From positions 186,001-250,000 of the forward strand of contig NZ_JACIDX010000008.1 of assembly GCF_014196525.1 (NCBI RefSeq): a DNA stretch of 64,000 nt, in the 5' to 3' direction. Below are positions 53,025 to 62,335 of the stretch, one piece after another (position 1 is the stretch's first letter; the number at the start of each line of letters is the position of its first letter). This DNA comes from Novosphingobium sediminicola. Its GTDB lineage: Bacteria; Pseudomonadota; Alphaproteobacteria; Sphingomonadales; Sphingomonadaceae. The translations under genes and the position numbers were made by a program. Below the pieces are notes generated by a model. The model was not told the origin of the DNA. It saw nothing but the letters and a program-made list of their open reading frames with translations, and did no database searches.

Positions 53025-53027
53025 CGA

Positions 53028-53062
53028 AATCGGGCCCCATCCCAGTGGGATGAGGCCCGATT
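53028..53062. terminator. Bidirectional terminator between the MBOAT and beta-helix/RTX genes
   Basis: AATCGGGCC (53028-53036) pairs with GGCCCGATT (53054-53062), with an inner CATCCC/GGGATG stem (53038-53043 and 53047-53052). The result is a nearly continuous 15-bp stem between convergent stops (53024 and 53084). Confidence 0.85.
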
Positions 53063-53083
53063 GAGTTAAACGCAAAGCCCGGA

Positions 53084-56000
53084 TCAGAACAGCACGACGT
53101 CCGAGGCATTGAAGGTGTCGACATTGTTCAACGTCGCCACAGCCACCGCCGCCGCACCGCCCTTGCCATCGGCATCGAAATAGAGCGTGTGCAGGCCCGA
53201 GTCGAAGTAGAAAGCCGCAACCCCGGTGGCCATCGCCGCCTTGCTGGCCACCAGATTGGCCGAAACCGCATCGCCCAGACCAAAGGCCGCGCGGCTGATC
53301 GCGATCATGTCTTCGCCATGCACGAAGTCGGTGATCGTGTCCTTCTGGCCGTCATTGACGGTGAACTGGAAGGTGTCCGCCCCCGCGCCGCCGGTCAGCG
53401 TGTTGTAACCGGCCTCGCCGTCCAACAGGTCATTGCCCGCGCCGCCGTCCAGCACGTCGTTGCCATTGCCGCCATAAAGCGTGTCATTGCCATCGTCGCC
53501 ATAGAACTTGTTCGCGCCTTCATAGCCCTTGATGAAATCATTGCCGCCGCCGCCATAGATGATCGTGGCGGTTGATCCGCCGTAAAGGTGATCGGCATAT
53601 TCCGAACCGACCAGTCCCTCGATCTGAGCATAGACATCGCCTGCGGCATCGCCGGTGTTGATGCCGGCATCCGACAGGCTGGCGGTAACGCCGGCGGTGG
53701 CGGTCTGATAGCTGGCGAAATCGGTGCCGGTTCCGCCATTGAGCACATCGGCCCCGGCCCCGCCGATCAGCGTATCATCACCCGCGCCGCCATTGAGCGT
53801 ATCATTGCCCGCCCCGCCGTCGAGCGTGTCATTGGCGCTGGTGCCGGTCAGCAGATCATTGCCGCTCATATCCTTGAGCCCGGTGGTGGCCACAGTGGCC
53901 AGCGCCTTGGCGGTCGGCAGCAGGTCGTCGGCGGTGCTGGTGTTGACCACCCCGCCATTGCCATAGATCCGGGCGACATAATCGGTGCCGACCGTGGGGG
54001 CGGTCAACGAGGAAGAGGACACGCCGTTCAGCACCGCCAGCGTGGTCCAGCTGTTGGCGCCGCCGTCGGTGTCGACCTGGAGCAGCGTGTCGCTGCCGCT
54101 GGCGACAAAGCGGACATAGCCATTGGTCTGCAGGTTGCCCTGCCAGCCATACATCGAGGCCAGCACCGACAGGTCGATATAATCACCATCCTTGCCCGAG
54201 AAATCGGTGATGATGTCCTTTTGATTGTCCACCACCGAGAACTGGAAAGCATCCGCCCCGGCCCCGCCGGTCAGCGTGTTATAGCCCTGTTCGCCGTCCA
54301 GCACGTCATTGCCCGAACCGCCGCTGATCGTGTCATTGCCGGTGGCGCCATAGATCGTGTCATTGCCCGCGCCGCCATAGAGCGTGTCCGAACCGTCCAG
54401 ACCCAGCAGATAATCGTTGCCCGCGCCGCCATAGAGCTTGGTTGCGCCGTGGTTGGCGATCAGTTGGTCATTGAAATTCGAACCGATCAGACCCTGGATC
54501 TGGGAATAGGTGTCGCCCGCCGCATCGCCGGTGTTCATGCCCGGCGTCAGCAGATTGGCCAGCACGCCGCTGGTGGCGGTCTGATAACCAGCATAGTTGA
54601 AGCCCGCACCGCCGATCAGCACATCGCCGCCCGCGCCGCCGGTCAGGATGTCATTGCCCGCGCCGCCATCAAGCCGATCATTGGCCGCGCCGCCCACCAA
54701 GGCATCATCGCCCGTGGTGCCCGCCAGCTTGACCCCGTTGAACGTGGCCGCCGTGGCGTAATCGGAAACCACCGTTTCGAGCGACACCGCCGAAGCGGTC
54801 AGCGAGGAAGCGGTGACGCCGGTCAGCGTCGCCAGCGTGACGAAATTGTTCGCGCCGCCGTCGATATCGACCTGAACCAGCGTGTTGGCCCCGCTGGCCA
54901 GAAAGCGGACATAACCATTGGCGAAGACATCGCCGGTCCAGTTATAGTGATGCGCCATGGCCGACAGGTCGATGACATCGCCGTCCTTGGCGGTGAAATC
55001 GGTGATCGTGTCGCCCGCTTCCTTGATGTCGATATAGGCGAAGCGATCCGCGCCCGCGCCGCCGGTCAGCTTGTCCGCACCAACGCCGCCCCAGATGTAA
55101 TCCCGGCCCGCGCCGCCCGAAAGCGTATCGACAAAGTCATTGCCCAGCAGGCGATCATCGCCCGACGTGCCGGTCTGGACGGTGCCCGCCGTGGTGGCCG
55201 CCACGGTCAGCGTGCTGTCGTTCATCGTGGTCTGGGCGTTGGGGTTGAATTTGTTGACCGCGGTCTGGAAATTGGAGTCGGAGACCAGATTGCCGACCAC
55301 ATCGCCGCGGGTATAGATGCCGTAACGGCCCTGATCGATCAGGTTGATGTTGCTGACCACGATATCGCGGCCGTCGCCGTCGCCATATTCAAAGAACATG
55401 ACGCCGTCCTTGTTGCCCGAACCGCTGATATTATAGGCGTTGTTATAGGCGCCGCGCATACCCAGCACGCCGGGGGAGTCGATCACCACCGAGTCATGAT
55501 AGGAGCCATAGCGCCCTTCGGTGTGCCACGAAAAGGCGAAGGTCGAGGTGGCATAGGCGACCACATTGGTAGCGGTAAGGCCGTAATCCGCGCCATATTT
55601 GGTGGGGTCCTTGACCGAGCCGTCAAAGCCGACGGCATTGTCATCGACAGCATGGCGCACGTTTTCGGCATAGAAGCCATCGACCGAGGTGTTCCACGAG
55701 CTGGCCGAGTGGACGCCATAGCCATAGTGGCCATTGTCGGTGTCATCGGTCAGGTTGATGGCCGCGCTTTGCGTCACCGAACCATTGACCGAGCCGACAA
55801 AATTGATGCCCATCGAATTGCCGTCGCGGACCGTGACGCCCGAAACCACAGTGCCCACCGTCGAGCGGATCTCGACCAGATCCTGTTCCCATGTGGGATG
55901 GGTCTGATCACCGCGCACCGTGCCGTTTTCGAAAACGGCCGTGCCGCTGTTGATACCGGCAACGCGCACATTGGTCTGATAGGAACCGGCATCGATCAGC

Positions 56001-56464
56001 GAGCCCGACAGCGTCACCTTGTCGCCATCGACGGCCACGACCTTCATCGCCTGGCCCATGTGGGTGGTGGCGCCCTGATCGTTCGAGATCTGGTCATCGG
56101 CGGTGACCTTGACCCAATCGCCCACCTTCACAGCGCTGCCCGCGCCGGCATAGGTGGCCACGGTGTTGCCATCGGCGGTCTGGGCCAATGTGGCCGAGGT
56201 CAGGGCGTCGCTCGACCCTTTGATGGTGACCACGGTGCAATCGCCTGCCTGCTGCAGCGTGCTGCCGTTCAGGTCGATGGTGATCGACTTTTGCGAGACG
56301 TCGATGCAGAGGCCTTGGGTGATGGCGATGGTGCTGTTCTGGGCCAGAACGATCTTGCCGCCGTCGGCAATGCTATTGATGGCCTTCTGCAAATCGGCTT
56401 CGGTGGCATTGGCGGCGATATAAACAACACTGGTAAAAGTTTGAGTTGTCATAGTCGAAGTCAC
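53084..56464 (-). CDS. Large secreted right-handed beta-helix protein with RTX calcium-binding repeats
   Basis: This 1126-residue protein has no Sec signal. Residues 1 to about 410 read as a right-handed beta-helix of the pectate-lyase/mannuronan-epimerase type, with runs such as KIVLAQNSTIAITQG, VVSGVTVRDGNSMGINF and DIVVSNINLIDQGRYGIYTR. From about 430 on there are three groups of RTX nonapeptides (GGAGNDxLxGG), each followed by an FxITDF-type C-terminal-like segment, typical of type I secretion substrates. The GTG at 56464, with AAGGA 9 bp before it, is the likely start. An epimerase or lyase acting on the exopolysaccharide is plausible but unproven. Confidence 0.88.
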   Translation of the reverse strand: MTSTMTTQTFTSVVYIAANATEADLQKAINSIADGGKIVLAQNSTIAITQGLCIDVSQKSITIDLNGSTLQQAGDCTVVTIKGSSDALTSATLAQTADGNTVATYAGAGSAVKVGDWVKVTADDQISNDQGATTHMGQAMKVVAVDGDKVTLSGSLIDAGSYQTNVRVAGINSGTAVFENGTVRGDQTHPTWEQDLVEIRSTVGTVVSGVTVRDGNSMGINFVGSVNGSVTQSAAINLTDDTDNGHYGYGVHSASSWNTSVDGFYAENVRHAVDDNAVGFDGSVKDPTKYGADYGLTATNVVAYATSTFAFSWHTEGRYGSYHDSVVIDSPGVLGMRGAYNNAYNISGSGNKDGVMFFEYGDGDGRDIVVSNINLIDQGRYGIYTRGDVVGNLVSDSNFQTAVNKFNPNAQTTMNDSTLTVAATTAGTVQTGTSGDDRLLGNDFVDTLSGGAGRDYIWGGVGADKLTGGAGADRFAYIDIKEAGDTITDFTAKDGDVIDLSAMAHHYNWTGDVFANGYVRFLASGANTLVQVDIDGGANNFVTLATLTGVTASSLTASAVSLETVVSDYATAATFNGVKLAGTTGDDALVGGAANDRLDGGAGNDILTGGAGGDVLIGGAGFNYAGYQTATSGVLANLLTPGMNTGDAAGDTYSQIQGLIGSNFNDQLIANHGATKLYGGAGNDYLLGLDGSDTLYGGAGNDTIYGATGNDTISGGSGNDVLDGEQGYNTLTGGAGADAFQFSVVDNQKDIITDFSGKDGDYIDLSVLASMYGWQGNLQTNGYVRFVASGSDTLLQVDTDGGANSWTTLAVLNGVSSSSLTAPTVGTDYVARIYGNGGVVNTSTADDLLPTAKALATVATTGLKDMSGNDLLTGTSANDTLDGGAGNDTLNGGAGDDTLIGGAGADVLNGGTGTDFASYQTATAGVTASLSDAGINTGDAAGDVYAQIEGLVGSEYADHLYGGSTATIIYGGGGNDFIKGYEGANKFYGDDGNDTLYGGNGNDVLDGGAGNDLLDGEAGYNTLTGGAGADTFQFTVNDGQKDTITDFVHGEDMIAISRAAFGLGDAVSANLVASKAAMATGVAAFYFDSGLHTLYFDADGKGGAAAVAVATLNNVDTFNASDVVLF

Positions 56465-57119
56465 AAGTAATTCCTTCCAACATCTTTGGCGAAATTACTC
56501 TTCTTCGACAGCAAAAATTCGTCATGAAGTAAGTAATAACGCAGTCTTGATAGCGATCGTCAAAATGACCTGCAAGATTTTCGCGATAGACTTGCGACAA
56601 CCCTGAGGACTTATCGACTTGATGTTGGAAGAATGACCCATCATGGCCCAACGCTGATTTAAACCCTTAGGTTAATAGGATGGTCAGTTATTGATTTGGC
56701 GGAATTATGGCCTGCTTTACTTCCACAGGTGGTTAAAAATATACATCTTTGCGCAGGAATTTTGTATCATTATCTTTATGATACAATAATTTATCTCCAA
56801 ACGATCAGAGGCAAAAAGACAGCAAAAGCATGAAGCAAAAAAATTTGCACCCGTCCGAACATTAACAATTCAGGAGAGCATAAGTACATTTTTGGGACAA
56901 AAATGACTGCATTACTGTCAAAAATGAATCATCTTATGAATATTATACGCGCTAATACTCACACCAGCACCGAGGCGCCAGTGTCCCTTTATGACACCAA
57001 ACCGGCATATCGCCGTCAGACCGGCAAGGATTCGCCGCGCACAGGCGCAAACATGCCCGGCATCAGGCATGCGTCGGTCAACAGATTCGGGGAAAAGGGC
57101 CGCGCGGGCCTATCGCCGC
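56465..57119. other. 655-bp AT-rich non-coding stretch upstream of the beta-helix/RTX gene
   Basis: This stretch is markedly more AT-rich than the rest of the window. It contains a perfect 9-bp inverted repeat TTGTATCAT/ATGATACAA (56763-56771 and 56779-56787) with a 7-nt spacer. Small frames here (for instance 56903-57181) show no domain and unlikely codon use. It probably holds the RTX gene promoter and sites for a regulator of AT-rich DNA (inference). Confidence 0.5.
56763..56787. promoter_or_regulatory. Inverted repeat in the AT-rich region
   Basis: TTGTATCAT and ATGATACAA form a perfect 9-bp dyad around a 7-nt spacer, about 300 bp upstream of the beta-helix/RTX start. The size and spacing suit a dimeric regulator site; the T-rich context does not exclude a terminator-like hairpin. 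Confidence 0.4.
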
Positions 57120-58205
57120 TCAGGGGCGATCATCATGATCCTGCAAGATCTTGCAGCCATGGCAAAAATGATCCGGCATAGGCCCATGGCGCCCCGGATC
57201 CGCCGACAATTGCCGCGCCTCTTTATAGGCGGGCGAGGCATAGATCTTGTCCATGCTCTGCTTGTGAATATTGCCCAACGGCCGCGCCGTATCCCGGTGG
57301 AGATAATTCTCCTCCATCCGGTAATGGCAACAGCCATAGACATGCCCATCGGTGGCCACCAAAGCCGATAGGTAGGGCCAGCCGCATAGCGGCATCCGCT
57401 TTTTCGGCCATGGCCGCCACCCCTTGCGCGGGGCAAAGCGATCAACCCACGGATGCTTGCGCCCATCCGACCCGCGAAACACCAGCATATCGTCAATGCC
57501 CATCCGCCGCCGATAATCCTCCAGCAGCGGCACCTCATGGCTGTTATGATCGAACACCAGATATTGCAGCGTGATCAGCGGGTGCTTCCCCTTGCGGAAT
57601 TGCACCAGACGCCGCAGATTATTCTCAACGATATCCAGGTCGCCGCGAATGCGCTGCTGCCCGAAAGTTTCCGGCGAAAGGCCGTCGATGGCGATGATCA
57701 ATTGCGTCAGCCCCGATTCCGCCAATTCGCGGATCGCCTCATCGGACAGCGGCAGGCTGAAGTTGCTGGTGATATAGGTGTTGATATTGGCATCGGCGGC
57801 ATAGCGCAGCATCTTGGCCAGATTCTTGTTCAGCAGCGGCTCGCCCAGATTATAGAGCGACATGGCCAGCGTCCGCCCCGCCACCTGATCCACCAGCCCC
57901 ATGAAGGTTTGCAACTCCATCGGCTTGGGCAGGCTGACCCGCTCGGGATGGCTCAATTTGCTGTGCAGGCAGATGGGGCAGCGCATCTGGCAATTGGGCG
58001 AGACATCGACCTTGATGTGAACAGGCACACCCCCGACATCAGGATTGCCCGTCACCAAAGAAAACACGCGCCGCGCGGTGTTGAAAACCTTCCTCGGCGT
58101 GAGGTTGACCCGCATCACATAGTTTTTGCGCCAGAACTGGTGCATGCCATAGGCCGATATAGGGAATTTCATGGGCCCCCTGTTCGATACATCGATGCGA
58201 GTCAT
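57120..58205 (-). CDS. Radical SAM protein with SPASM-like C-terminal cysteines
   Basis: This 361-residue protein has the radical SAM motif CQMRCPIC (about residues 72-79) after VHIKVDVSPN, followed by SLYNLGEPLLNK and TYITSNFSLPLSDEAI. C-terminal Cys residues appear in PLCGWPYLSALVATDGHV, YGCCHY and HFCHGCKI, as in SPASM domains that bind extra Fe-S clusters. The start may be at 58205 or at MKFPIS (58172), the latter with AGGGGG close upstream. It lies between two RTX genes on the same strand. The substrate is unknown. Confidence 0.85.
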   Translation of the reverse strand: MTRIDVSNRGPMKFPISAYGMHQFWRKNYVMRVNLTPRKVFNTARRVFSLVTGNPDVGGVPVHIKVDVSPNCQMRCPICLHSKLSHPERVSLPKPMELQTFMGLVDQVAGRTLAMSLYNLGEPLLNKNLAKMLRYAADANINTYITSNFSLPLSDEAIRELAESGLTQLIIAIDGLSPETFGQQRIRGDLDIVENNLRRLVQFRKGKHPLITLQYLVFDHNSHEVPLLEDYRRRMGIDDMLVFRGSDGRKHPWVDRFAPRKGWRPWPKKRMPLCGWPYLSALVATDGHVYGCCHYRMEENYLHRDTARPLGNIHKQSMDKIYASPAYKEARQLSADPGRHGPMPDHFCHGCKILQDHDDRP

Positions 58206-58338
58206 ATCCTGATGTAATTCCTAGACTTTACATCAGAAATCGATCCGCCGACAGAACAACAAGACCCAATTCGGGCAGAGTAAACCCGTATAGGAATAAA
58301 AATTGCCGCCGGGCCCGGTCCGGCGGAAACACAAAAGA

Positions 58339-58377
58339 CCCCGGCGCCACTTCGCATGAATGCGGGTGACGCCGGGG
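58339..58377 (-). terminator. Terminator after the small RTX gene
   Basis: CCCCGGCGCCAC (58339-58350) pairs with GTGACGCCGGGG (58366-58377) with one mismatch, and an inner CGCAT/ATGCG stem can form. On the minus strand the stem is followed by TCTTTTG. It lies 46 bp after the RTX stop, so the radical SAM gene downstream is probably expressed separately. Confidence 0.8.
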
Positions 58378-58422
58378 CCTTATAGCATCAGGCAGCGGGC
58401 CGAAGCCCGCCACGCAATCCGA

Positions 58423-59100
58423 TCAGAACACGAAGTCGGTGATCGAGATCGCGGTGTTGACCTGGATTTCGTAGTCCACCGAACCGTTGTGATCGGTGTC
58501 GATGCCAACGATGGTGTGGCCATGGTCGGACGTGAAGGTCACGTCGGCCGCGCTAACGCCCAGCTTGGCGACGTTCAGCTTGTCGATGCCGGTTTCGAAA
58601 TCGAGGATGATGTCACGGTTGCCCGCGCCAACGCCCGAATCGCCAGCGGCGAAGACGAAGGTGTCAGCACCCATGCCGCCGATCAGCGTATCCACGCCTG
58701 CATCGCCATACAGCACGTCATCGCCGGCGCCACCGTTCAGCTTGTCATTGCCATCGTCGCCATAGAGACGGTCATTGCCGTCGCCGCCCGACAGCAGATC
58801 GTCGCCGTCGCCGCCGTTCAGCTTGTCGTCGCCGGCGCCGCCCGAGAGCGTGTCATTGCCCAGACCGCCCGAGAGCAGGTCGTTGCCGTCGCCGCCATAA
58901 AGCTTGTCATCGCCCGCACCGCCCGAGAGCAGGTCGTCAGCCGAACCGCCCGAGAGCGTGTCGTTGCCATTGCCGCCATAGACCGCGTCCGCGCCCCAAC
59001 CGCCCGAAAGCGAATCGTCGCCGCGACCGCCCGAGAGCCAATCCGTGTCGACCGAACCGCTGATCACGTCATTACCTGTGGTGCCAGTGATACTTGCCAT
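58423..59100 (-). CDS. Small RTX (hemolysin-type calcium-binding repeat) protein
   Basis: This 225-residue acidic protein is almost entirely RTX nonapeptides (GGxGxDxLx, about 13 units from residue 8 to 140; for example GGNGNDTLSGG and GGDGDDLLSGG), then a C-terminal segment DIILDFETGIDKLNVAKLG and TAISITDFVF. The C-terminus with hydrophobic residues fits a type I secretion signal. The start is the ATG at 59100, with GAGG 8 bp before; the ATG at 59109 has no spacer. No catalytic domain is present. A structural or matrix role is likely. No type I exporter gene is in the window. Confidence 0.88.
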   Translation of the reverse strand: MASITGTTGNDVISGSVDTDWLSGGRGDDSLSGGWGADAVYGGNGNDTLSGGSADDLLSGGAGDDKLYGGDGNDLLSGGLGNDTLSGGAGDDKLNGGDGDDLLSGGDGNDRLYGDDGNDKLNGGAGDDVLYGDAGVDTLIGGMGADTFVFAAGDSGVGAGNRDIILDFETGIDKLNVAKLGVSAADVTFTSDHGHTIVGIDTDHNGSVDYEIQVNTAISITDFVF

Positions 59101-59109
59101 GATGCTCAT

Positions 59110-60449
59110 CCTCTATGCTTGCATGAAGATTACCGTGACCTAAAATTATTATGGCAATTCGTGAGTGCCATTGCACTACTTGCAGCGCACTCTGCAAGCG
59201 GCCCGTAATCCGGCGCTGGAGTACGCTTCGCTTAATTTTGAGTCAACTATGATCTTCTTCCAAAATAGATGAGAATCCTTGATTTTTCAGGAACCTTTTG
59301 TAGTAATCGGGAATTACTTATTGGTTTTTACTTATAGTCCGCAACACTAAAAAGGATTGCACTATTTCCTGCCCGGCCTTGCCCGATCAGGGCAATCGCC
59401 GCCCGCACAACCCAAATCACCACTAAAATCGTATTTTAATAGATACTTGAACGTAAAACCGGCCCTATACTCCGTCCCCGTTCCGCAAGCCCGCCCGGAT
59501 CGACACCCAATCCGCCTGACAGAGCGAATTTTCATCTACACGCTGATTTAAAAAGGGAAAATCAGCATAAAACCGATCCCGCGCCACTTATGCCCTCTTC
59601 CACAATATGGTGACCATAACTGAATCGTCCCCGCCCCTCGCTTCCACAGAGGCAGCCAGCCCGTCCGGGCGCGCTGGCCGGACGCCGACCCAACAAAATT
59701 TGCAGATGAATCCAGCGTCTCCCGGCCCGATGGGTCGCCTTACAGGCCGCCGACCGCCGGCGCAGGCGCCGGATGGCCAGGTCGGTCGTGTCGCCCAGAC
59801 AAAAACATCATCCGTTTTGGATGGAGCGCGACGCCCGGCGGTTTTATCGCAGCACTTTGTTAACCACAGGCTCTATTTTGTCGTTAACTTTTAACCGCCG
59901 CCTTACCGGCTCCACGCGCCATCCGCCGTCCCGCACAGGCCTGCTGCGCCCGCCCTTGATCCCCTGCCTGCCACAGGAAAATGCAACCCGATCTCCGCGC
60001 GACACCACGCCCTGCTTCCCCGCGCCAGACTGGCCTATCCCGCGCCCAATTCTGTCGGTGCATGCCCCCTTGTCCCGCTCCGATCCTCTCCGCCACAGAG
60101 CCAGCAAGATGTTACCTTATAAAGAATAAGTCACAGGCCTCGAACTCTCACCACCCCCTTGGGCCGAGGCGTCCACATGCCGCCAGCCCCCACATGATCG
60201 CGACAACACAGAGTCCATCCCCACCCGATCTCTGCCTCAAAAACCGGTCAACTAACGCCGTGGAAGAACCACCAGAGGACCCTCGGCGACTCCACCGTCC
60301 AAGCCGGAAAATGCCCATCGGGCCACGCGCAACAATTACATCCGCCGCCCAAGCCGCTCGTTAAGAATCCCTAGGCAAGGTCTTAACATTATCTCCAGCC
60401 GTTCTGGACAAGAAGGGGGCCTGTTCAATCGATACAGGGTCGTTCCGAC
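59110..60449. other. 1.34-kb stretch with no supported gene
   Basis: The first 480 bases are AT-rich and lie upstream of the small RTX gene; they contain TTGCCC/GGGCAA (59379-59384 and 59390-59395). The remainder is GC-rich with several short overlapping frames in both directions (up to 127 residues), none with a recognisable domain, good ribosome site or consistent codon pattern. I see no RNA gene or repeat module here. Confidence 0.5.
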
Positions 60450-60674
60450 ATGCGCGCAAAGCTCAATCTGGTGCCTCATCCCCAACGGGCGACTGCCAAG
60501 GCCATCGCTCTGGCCCCGGCGCGCGATGATCGCTTCAAGCCTTTCCTCGTGCCGCTGGGCGATGATCCGGTGGCCCGGATCAAGCCGTGGCCGCTGCCGG
60601 TCCGCGCGGCCTGCCTGATCCTTGGCGCCTGCGCCTGCTGGGCCATTCCCGTCGGGGCATGGCTGTTGCTCTGA
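60450..60674 (+). CDS. Small hypothetical single-helix membrane protein
   Basis: This 74-residue frame has a basic N-terminus and one strong hydrophobic helix near its end (VRAACLILGACACWAIPVGAW). Codon use resembles the neighbours (GC-rich third positions). The ribosome site is weak (AGGGT). It lies 83 bp before the M48 protease gene. The function is unknown; it could also be a spurious frame. Confidence 0.5.
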   Translation: MRAKLNLVPHPQRATAKAIALAPARDDRFKPFLVPLGDDPVARIKPWPLPVRAACLILGACACWAIPVGAWLLL

Positions 60675-60757
60675 AATCGCCGGGAATCGCGCCGCCCCTG
60701 TTGCGAAAGCGCCTGCCTCTGGGCTAACCCTTAGCCCCTACGGGCAGGGGGCTGTTT

Positions 60758-62245
60758 ATGAAAAGACTGGCATTGGCGGGCCTGATGGCGCTGACGGCGG
60801 CGGCGCCTCCGATCAACCTGCCCGGTCCGCAGGCGATTTCGCCCGATGACCGCGCCACCGGGGCCAAGGCCCATCCCGATATGGTGTCCGAATATGGCGG
60901 GGCCTATGCCGGGCCGCAATCGGCGATGGTGCGCCGGGTGGGGCTGCGCGTGGCGGGCCAGTCGGGGATCAGCAATGTCGAGCGCGACTTCACCTTCACC
61001 CTGCTCAATTCGCCGGTGGAAAACGCTTTCGCGATTCCGGGCGGCTATGTTTACACCACGCGCGCGCTGCTCGCCCTGATGAACAATGAGGACGAGCTGG
61101 GCTTTGTGCTGGGCCACGAGACCGGCCATATCGCCGCCCGCCATTCCGAAAAGCGCCAGCAGGTGGCCCAGCGCTCGACCTTGCTGGGCGCGCTGGGCCA
61201 GGCGGTGCTGGGCGGCGTGCTGGGCGGGGGCGCGATCGGGCAATTGGGCAATCAGATCGGACAGGCCGGGATCAACCGTCTGGTGATGGGCCATGTCATG
61301 GCCTATTCGCGCGGCGAGGAATTCGAGGCCGACGATCTGGGCGGCGTCTATATGCAGAAGGCGGGCTATAATCCGGCCTATGCCTCCACGATGCTGTCCT
61401 CGCTGGCGGCGCAGACCGGGCTGGAATCGCGCCTTGCGGGCAATGCGCGCAACACGCCGGGCTGGGCCATGTCGCATCCCAACCCCGAGGCCCGCGTCAC
61501 CCGCGCGCTGGACCGCGCGCGCCAGATGGGCATCGGGGCGCCTCCGGGGTCCAAGGCGAATGAGGCCTTCCTGCTTTCGCTGCGCGGCATGATCTATGAT
61601 GACGATCCGCAGCAGGGCGTGATCGAGGGCCAGACCTTCACCTATCCGCCCGACCGCCTGCGCTTCACGGTGCCGGCCGGCTATGGCATGTCGAACGGAT
61701 CGGACGCGGTCACCATCTCCGCCAAAGGCGGCAATGGACAGGGACAGGCCAGCTTTACCGGCGGGGCGTATAAGGGCGATCTGGGCGCTGTGCTGCGCGC
61801 CCGGTTCAAGGCCATCGCCAAGGACGGGCAGGTGGGCGAGATCAGGGGCGTGCCCGGCACGATCAACGGCATGCAGAGCCTGAGCGCCAGCGTGCGGGGC
61901 AATACCGGATCGACCACGATGGATCTGACCGTGGTGGCCGTGGCCGTGGCGGCGGACCGGGCCTATGCCTTTACCGTGATCCAGCCTGCCGGACAGGGGC
62001 TTGGCGATCTGGCCCCGCTGGTCAATGGCTTTACCCGGATCTCGCCCGCGCAGGCCGCCGCGATCCGCCCGCGCATCGTCGATGTGGTGCGCACCGGGCC
62101 GGGCGATACGGTCGCCTCCATGGCCGCGCGCATGGCCTATAATGACAATGCGGCAGAACGTTTTCTGGTCCTCAACGGCCTGCCCGCGGGCACCACGCGG
62201 CTGACGCCGGGGGCCATGGTCAAGCTGGTGGTGTGGAAGCGCTAG
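60758..62245 (+). CDS. Secreted M48 family metalloprotease with LysM-like C-terminus
   Basis: This 495-residue protein has a signal peptide (KRLALAGLMALTAAAPP). The zinc motif is LGHETGHIAARHS (HETGH at 120-124) and the third ligand lies in EEFEADDLGG (about 187-196), as in BepA/LoiP-type M48C proteases. The C-terminus (DVVRTGPGDTVASMAARM through RFLVLNGL and GAMVKLVV) resembles a LysM-like peptidoglycan-binding unit. A CAGGGGG ribosome site is upstream. A periplasmic quality-control role is inferred from the family. Confidence 0.9.
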   Translation: MKRLALAGLMALTAAAPPINLPGPQAISPDDRATGAKAHPDMVSEYGGAYAGPQSAMVRRVGLRVAGQSGISNVERDFTFTLLNSPVENAFAIPGGYVYTTRALLALMNNEDELGFVLGHETGHIAARHSEKRQQVAQRSTLLGALGQAVLGGVLGGGAIGQLGNQIGQAGINRLVMGHVMAYSRGEEFEADDLGGVYMQKAGYNPAYASTMLSSLAAQTGLESRLAGNARNTPGWAMSHPNPEARVTRALDRARQMGIGAPPGSKANEAFLLSLRGMIYDDDPQQGVIEGQTFTYPPDRLRFTVPAGYGMSNGSDAVTISAKGGNGQGQASFTGGAYKGDLGAVLRARFKAIAKDGQVGEIRGVPGTINGMQSLSASVRGNTGSTTMDLTVVAVAVAADRAYAFTVIQPAGQGLGDLAPLVNGFTRISPAQAAAIRPRIVDVVRTGPGDTVASMAARMAYNDNAAERFLVLNGLPAGTTRLTPGAMVKLVVWKR

Positions 62246-62335
62246 GATTTTAGAGTCCGTTTTCAGCATATTGCCGCTGGACCTCACCTTGCGCGGGTCC
62301 TAGCCTGCCCCGGTAATATCGAACGGGGACTGGTT

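Noticed and set aside
53588-56470. 960-residue open frame on the + strand opposite the beta-helix/RTX gene
   Set aside because: It is a shadow of the RTX codon periodicity; the minus-strand frame has clear RTX and beta-helix domains, the plus-strand one has only compositionally biased sequence.
56903-57181. 92-residue + strand frame in the AT-rich region
   Set aside because: It runs into the 3' end of the radical SAM gene on the other strand and has no domain; start context is poor.
58480-59050. Regular short repeats that could be mistaken for a CRISPR array
   Set aside because: The periodicity is that of RTX nonapeptide codons within an open frame; there are no conserved repeats with unique spacers and no cas genes.
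59607-60364. Several small + strand frames (95, 118, 127 residues)
   Set aside because: They overlap each other, lack ribosome sites and show no recognisable sequence pattern.
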